Of a stretch of DNA of 22,604 bases, positions 20,981-22,604 are shown one piece after another. The translations under genes and the position numbers were made by a program. The notes under the pieces are model-generated. The model had not been told where the DNA came from. It worked only from the letters and a program-made list of their open reading frames with translations, and made no database searches. The stretch comes from an uncultured Lachnospiraceae bacterium (GTDB lineage Bacteria > Bacillota > Clostridia > Lachnospirales > Lachnospiraceae). The stretch spans positions 1-22,604 of the forward strand of contig CADBTX010000139.1 in the NCBI GenBank assembly GCA_902797705.1, in the 5' to 3' direction. Each line of letters opens with the position of its first letter. The stretch's first letter is position 1.

Positions 20981-22604
20981 TCAATAGTAGTCGTCATTAT
21001 CGTCAAACATCTCATAATACTGAAGACACGAGAGTTCATTAAGCTCACTTCTAAGTTCCTTAACATCCTTGATGCTGCCCTGTGCATCTCTTCCGCCTAT
21101 AGCGGAGATAACAGGATATCCGCTCCTCACGCCTTCCGTATAGGTTCTGTATCTGGTAAGGGGTATGCCCGCCTCTTCAAGGAGAAGATTTCCAAGATAA
21201 TTAAGGGACAGATCCACATCACTCTTTTCCTCTATATCGAAATTCGCCCATATAACAAAGGGAACCATGTGATTATTTATGGTATCCTCATCAGTGAGAT
21301 TTTCCACGTCCTTGCCATTCATGGTATATATGGGTTCCATCACGTCCAGATCCGGCTGATGATCGCCGAATAAGAGGATGATCGTATCCCTTCCGGCATT
21401 TTCGTAGTGCTTAACCAGCTTCTCAAAGGCCTTGTCGCTTTCATATACAAGAGACAGATAGTTGGTCAGGGATCTCTGATTTTCATCCTCCATATTGTCT
21501 GCACCTTCAACGGATATCTCAGGCGTAAAATTGTCGTACATCTTTGAATATGAGGAATGGTTCTGCATGGTCACAAGAAATGCGAACATGGGCTGATCCG
21601 GATCATCCCTGCTCTCCAGTTTCTCGATGGTAAGGTCGTTCAGGGCTTCGTCGGAAATATAATCCCTTATAAGCTTTGCATCAGGCATGACCTGATTAAA
21701 GTAGTCCAGATATCTGGTCTCCTGGAATCCGAGATAGGGCCAGGCTATGGTCCTGTCCCATCCGCTGGAATTATAGGGATGCATGGCGAGACTGAAATAT
21801 CCCATACTTGTGAGATACCAGGGCAGCGCATCCATCTTCCGCCTCACATACATCTGAAAGGGAATGCTGTTTTCCGGAAGAAAGGCCATGGAATTTCCCG
21901 TCAGGAATTCGAACTCGCTGTTGGGAGTCTGTCCTCCAAGGACCGACACATGGGCGAAACCCGTCACCGTATCCTCCTTGCCCCTAAGGGAATGGATAAA
22001 AGGCATATAGTCCTTATTCACGGTGAAATCCCCATCGGTCTTTAGATCTGCAAAGGATTCGTTCATGACCACTATGATATCCGGCAGCTCCTTTCCCGTT
22101 TTCCGGCTCTCTCCGGGATCCATGCCGTCAAGTATCTCTGAGGCCGAGGCCCTTGAATAACCCTCCGGCTTTTCCACAAAGACCCTCTGGAGCTTATAGA
22201 GAAAGCCAAGCATCATGCCGTTTCCGGTATAGGATTTTGTTACGGCAAACATGCTGTCATGGAGCTTTAATCTCCCCGCTATATCCTCTTTTGAAAGAAG
22301 GGTTCCGAGAAGGAGGATGAAAAGAGCCGAAAAGACCGACATCATACCTCTTCTAAGGGGAGAGAGTTCTCTTTTTTTATTGCTGACAAAGACGCATATG
22401 AGTATCCCAAGGATAATTAGGGCAATGGTGCCGTTCTTCGCATGGGGATCCATCTGATATGTGTAATTTCCAGCCACATTGGCTGCAGTCCTTATGGCGA
22501 CAAAATCCCAGGGCATTATATAACTTCCCCTGAACATCCGCACATAGGTATTTGCCAGAGCAAAGAACCATATGGGAACCATTTCCAGAAGAAGTGAGAT
22601 ACGC
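20981..22604 (-). CDS. LtaS-like sulfatase-fold phosphoglycerol transferase, 5' end outside window
   Basis: 541 codons are open from the right edge to the TAA at 20981. An internal ATG exists at 22582, but the frame continues beyond the window and the family normally has more N-terminal membrane spans, so the true start lies outside. What is visible is two or three hydrophobic spans and a large extracellular alkaline-phosphatase-fold domain. Motifs are DIIVVMNESFADL (metal-binding Glu), LGGQTPNSEFEFLTGNSM with the threonine nucleophile expected in this family, AMHPYNSSGWDR, MQNHSSY and LLFGDHQPDL (metal-binding Asp-His). LtaS enzymes move glycerol phosphate from phosphatidylglycerol onto lipoteichoic acid or other acceptors. 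Here, at the head of a glycan locus, it may decorate the polysaccharide with phosphoglycerol. It ends 52 bp before the wzy-like start. Confidence 0.88.
   Translation of the reverse strand, partial: RISLLLEMVPIWFFALANTYVRMFRGSYIMPWDFVAIRTAANVAGNYTYQMDPHAKNGTIALIILGILICVFVSNKKRELSPLRRGMMSVFSALFILLLGTLLSKEDIAGRLKLHDSMFAVTKSYTGNGMMLGFLYKLQRVFVEKPEGYSRASASEILDGMDPGESRKTGKELPDIIVVMNESFADLKTDGDFTVNKDYMPFIHSLRGKEDTVTGFAHVSVLGGQTPNSEFEFLTGNSMAFLPENSIPFQMYVRRKMDALPWYLTSMGYFSLAMHPYNSSGWDRTIAWPYLGFQETRYLDYFNQVMPDAKLIRDYISDEALNDLTIEKLESRDDPDQPMFAFLVTMQNHSSYSKMYDNFTPEISVEGADNMEDENQRSLTNYLSLVYESDKAFEKLVKHYENAGRDTIILLFGDHQPDLDVMEPIYTMNGKDVENLTDEDTINNHMVPFVIWANFDIEEKSDVDLSLNYLGNLLLEEAGIPLTRYRTYTEGVRSGYPVISAIGGRDAQGSIKDVKELRSELNELSCLQYYEMFDDNDDYY

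Overview
The window looks like a flagellated low-to-mid-GC Clostridia genome, most probably a Lachnospiraceae member. The basis is the flagellin termini of clostridial type, an Rpn/PD-(D/E)XK-type 'putative transposase' nuclease, frequent ATA (Ile) and AGA/AGG (Arg) codons, and strong AGGAGG-like ribosome binding sites. Family placement is inference. Every gene I can support lies on the minus strand, so transcription runs from high to low coordinates.

Right and centre (about 22604 down to 5652) is a cell-surface polysaccharide locus of 14 tightly packed genes. In transcription order they are: an LtaS-like sulfatase-fold phosphoglycerol transferase (5' end outside the window), an O-antigen ligase/polymerase-type membrane protein (Wzy-like), a WbsX/GH99-like protein, a NeuB-type nonulosonic acid synthase, a first Wzx flippase, a CMP-nonulosonate cytidylyltransferase fused to a PseG/SpsG-like domain, a GT4, a polyprenyl-phosphate sugar transferase, a GT2, two more GT4s, a second Wzx flippase, a membrane-anchored protein of unknown function and a membrane HD-GYP protein. 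Most junctions are 4-17 bp overlaps or gaps below 20 bp. The clearest internal promoter (perfect TATAAT) precedes neuB. The set supports a Wzx/Wzy-type glycan containing a sialic-like nonulosonic acid, but the early nonulosonate enzymes (dehydratase, aminotransferase, acetyltransferase) are not here.

Left-centre (5167 down to 2175) is a different module. A serine recombinase of the invertase/resolvase family is translationally coupled to a 733-residue flagellin. The flagellin has normal D0/D1 ends, but its variable middle is replaced by a roughly 450-residue segment resembling a carbohydrate-binding/beta-helix surface module with about eight glycine-rich repeats of 26-29 residues. A near-perfect 13-bp inverted repeat sits just before the recombinase ribosome binding site. 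Further left are an Rpn-family nuclease, a 47-residue small protein and a DUF362 protein cut by the left edge. The 5118-5651 gap holds short open remnants but no convincing gene.

The most unexpected signal is a 10-base word, GTTTACATAA (or its complement TTATGTAAAC). It occurs ten times between 6647 and 20747, in both orientations and in three codon phases, and not elsewhere in the window that I could find. Three copies are the boundaries of a 36-bp in-frame tandem repeat inside the wzy-like gene. Protein sequence cannot explain it, so it appears to be a DNA-level motif of unknown function.
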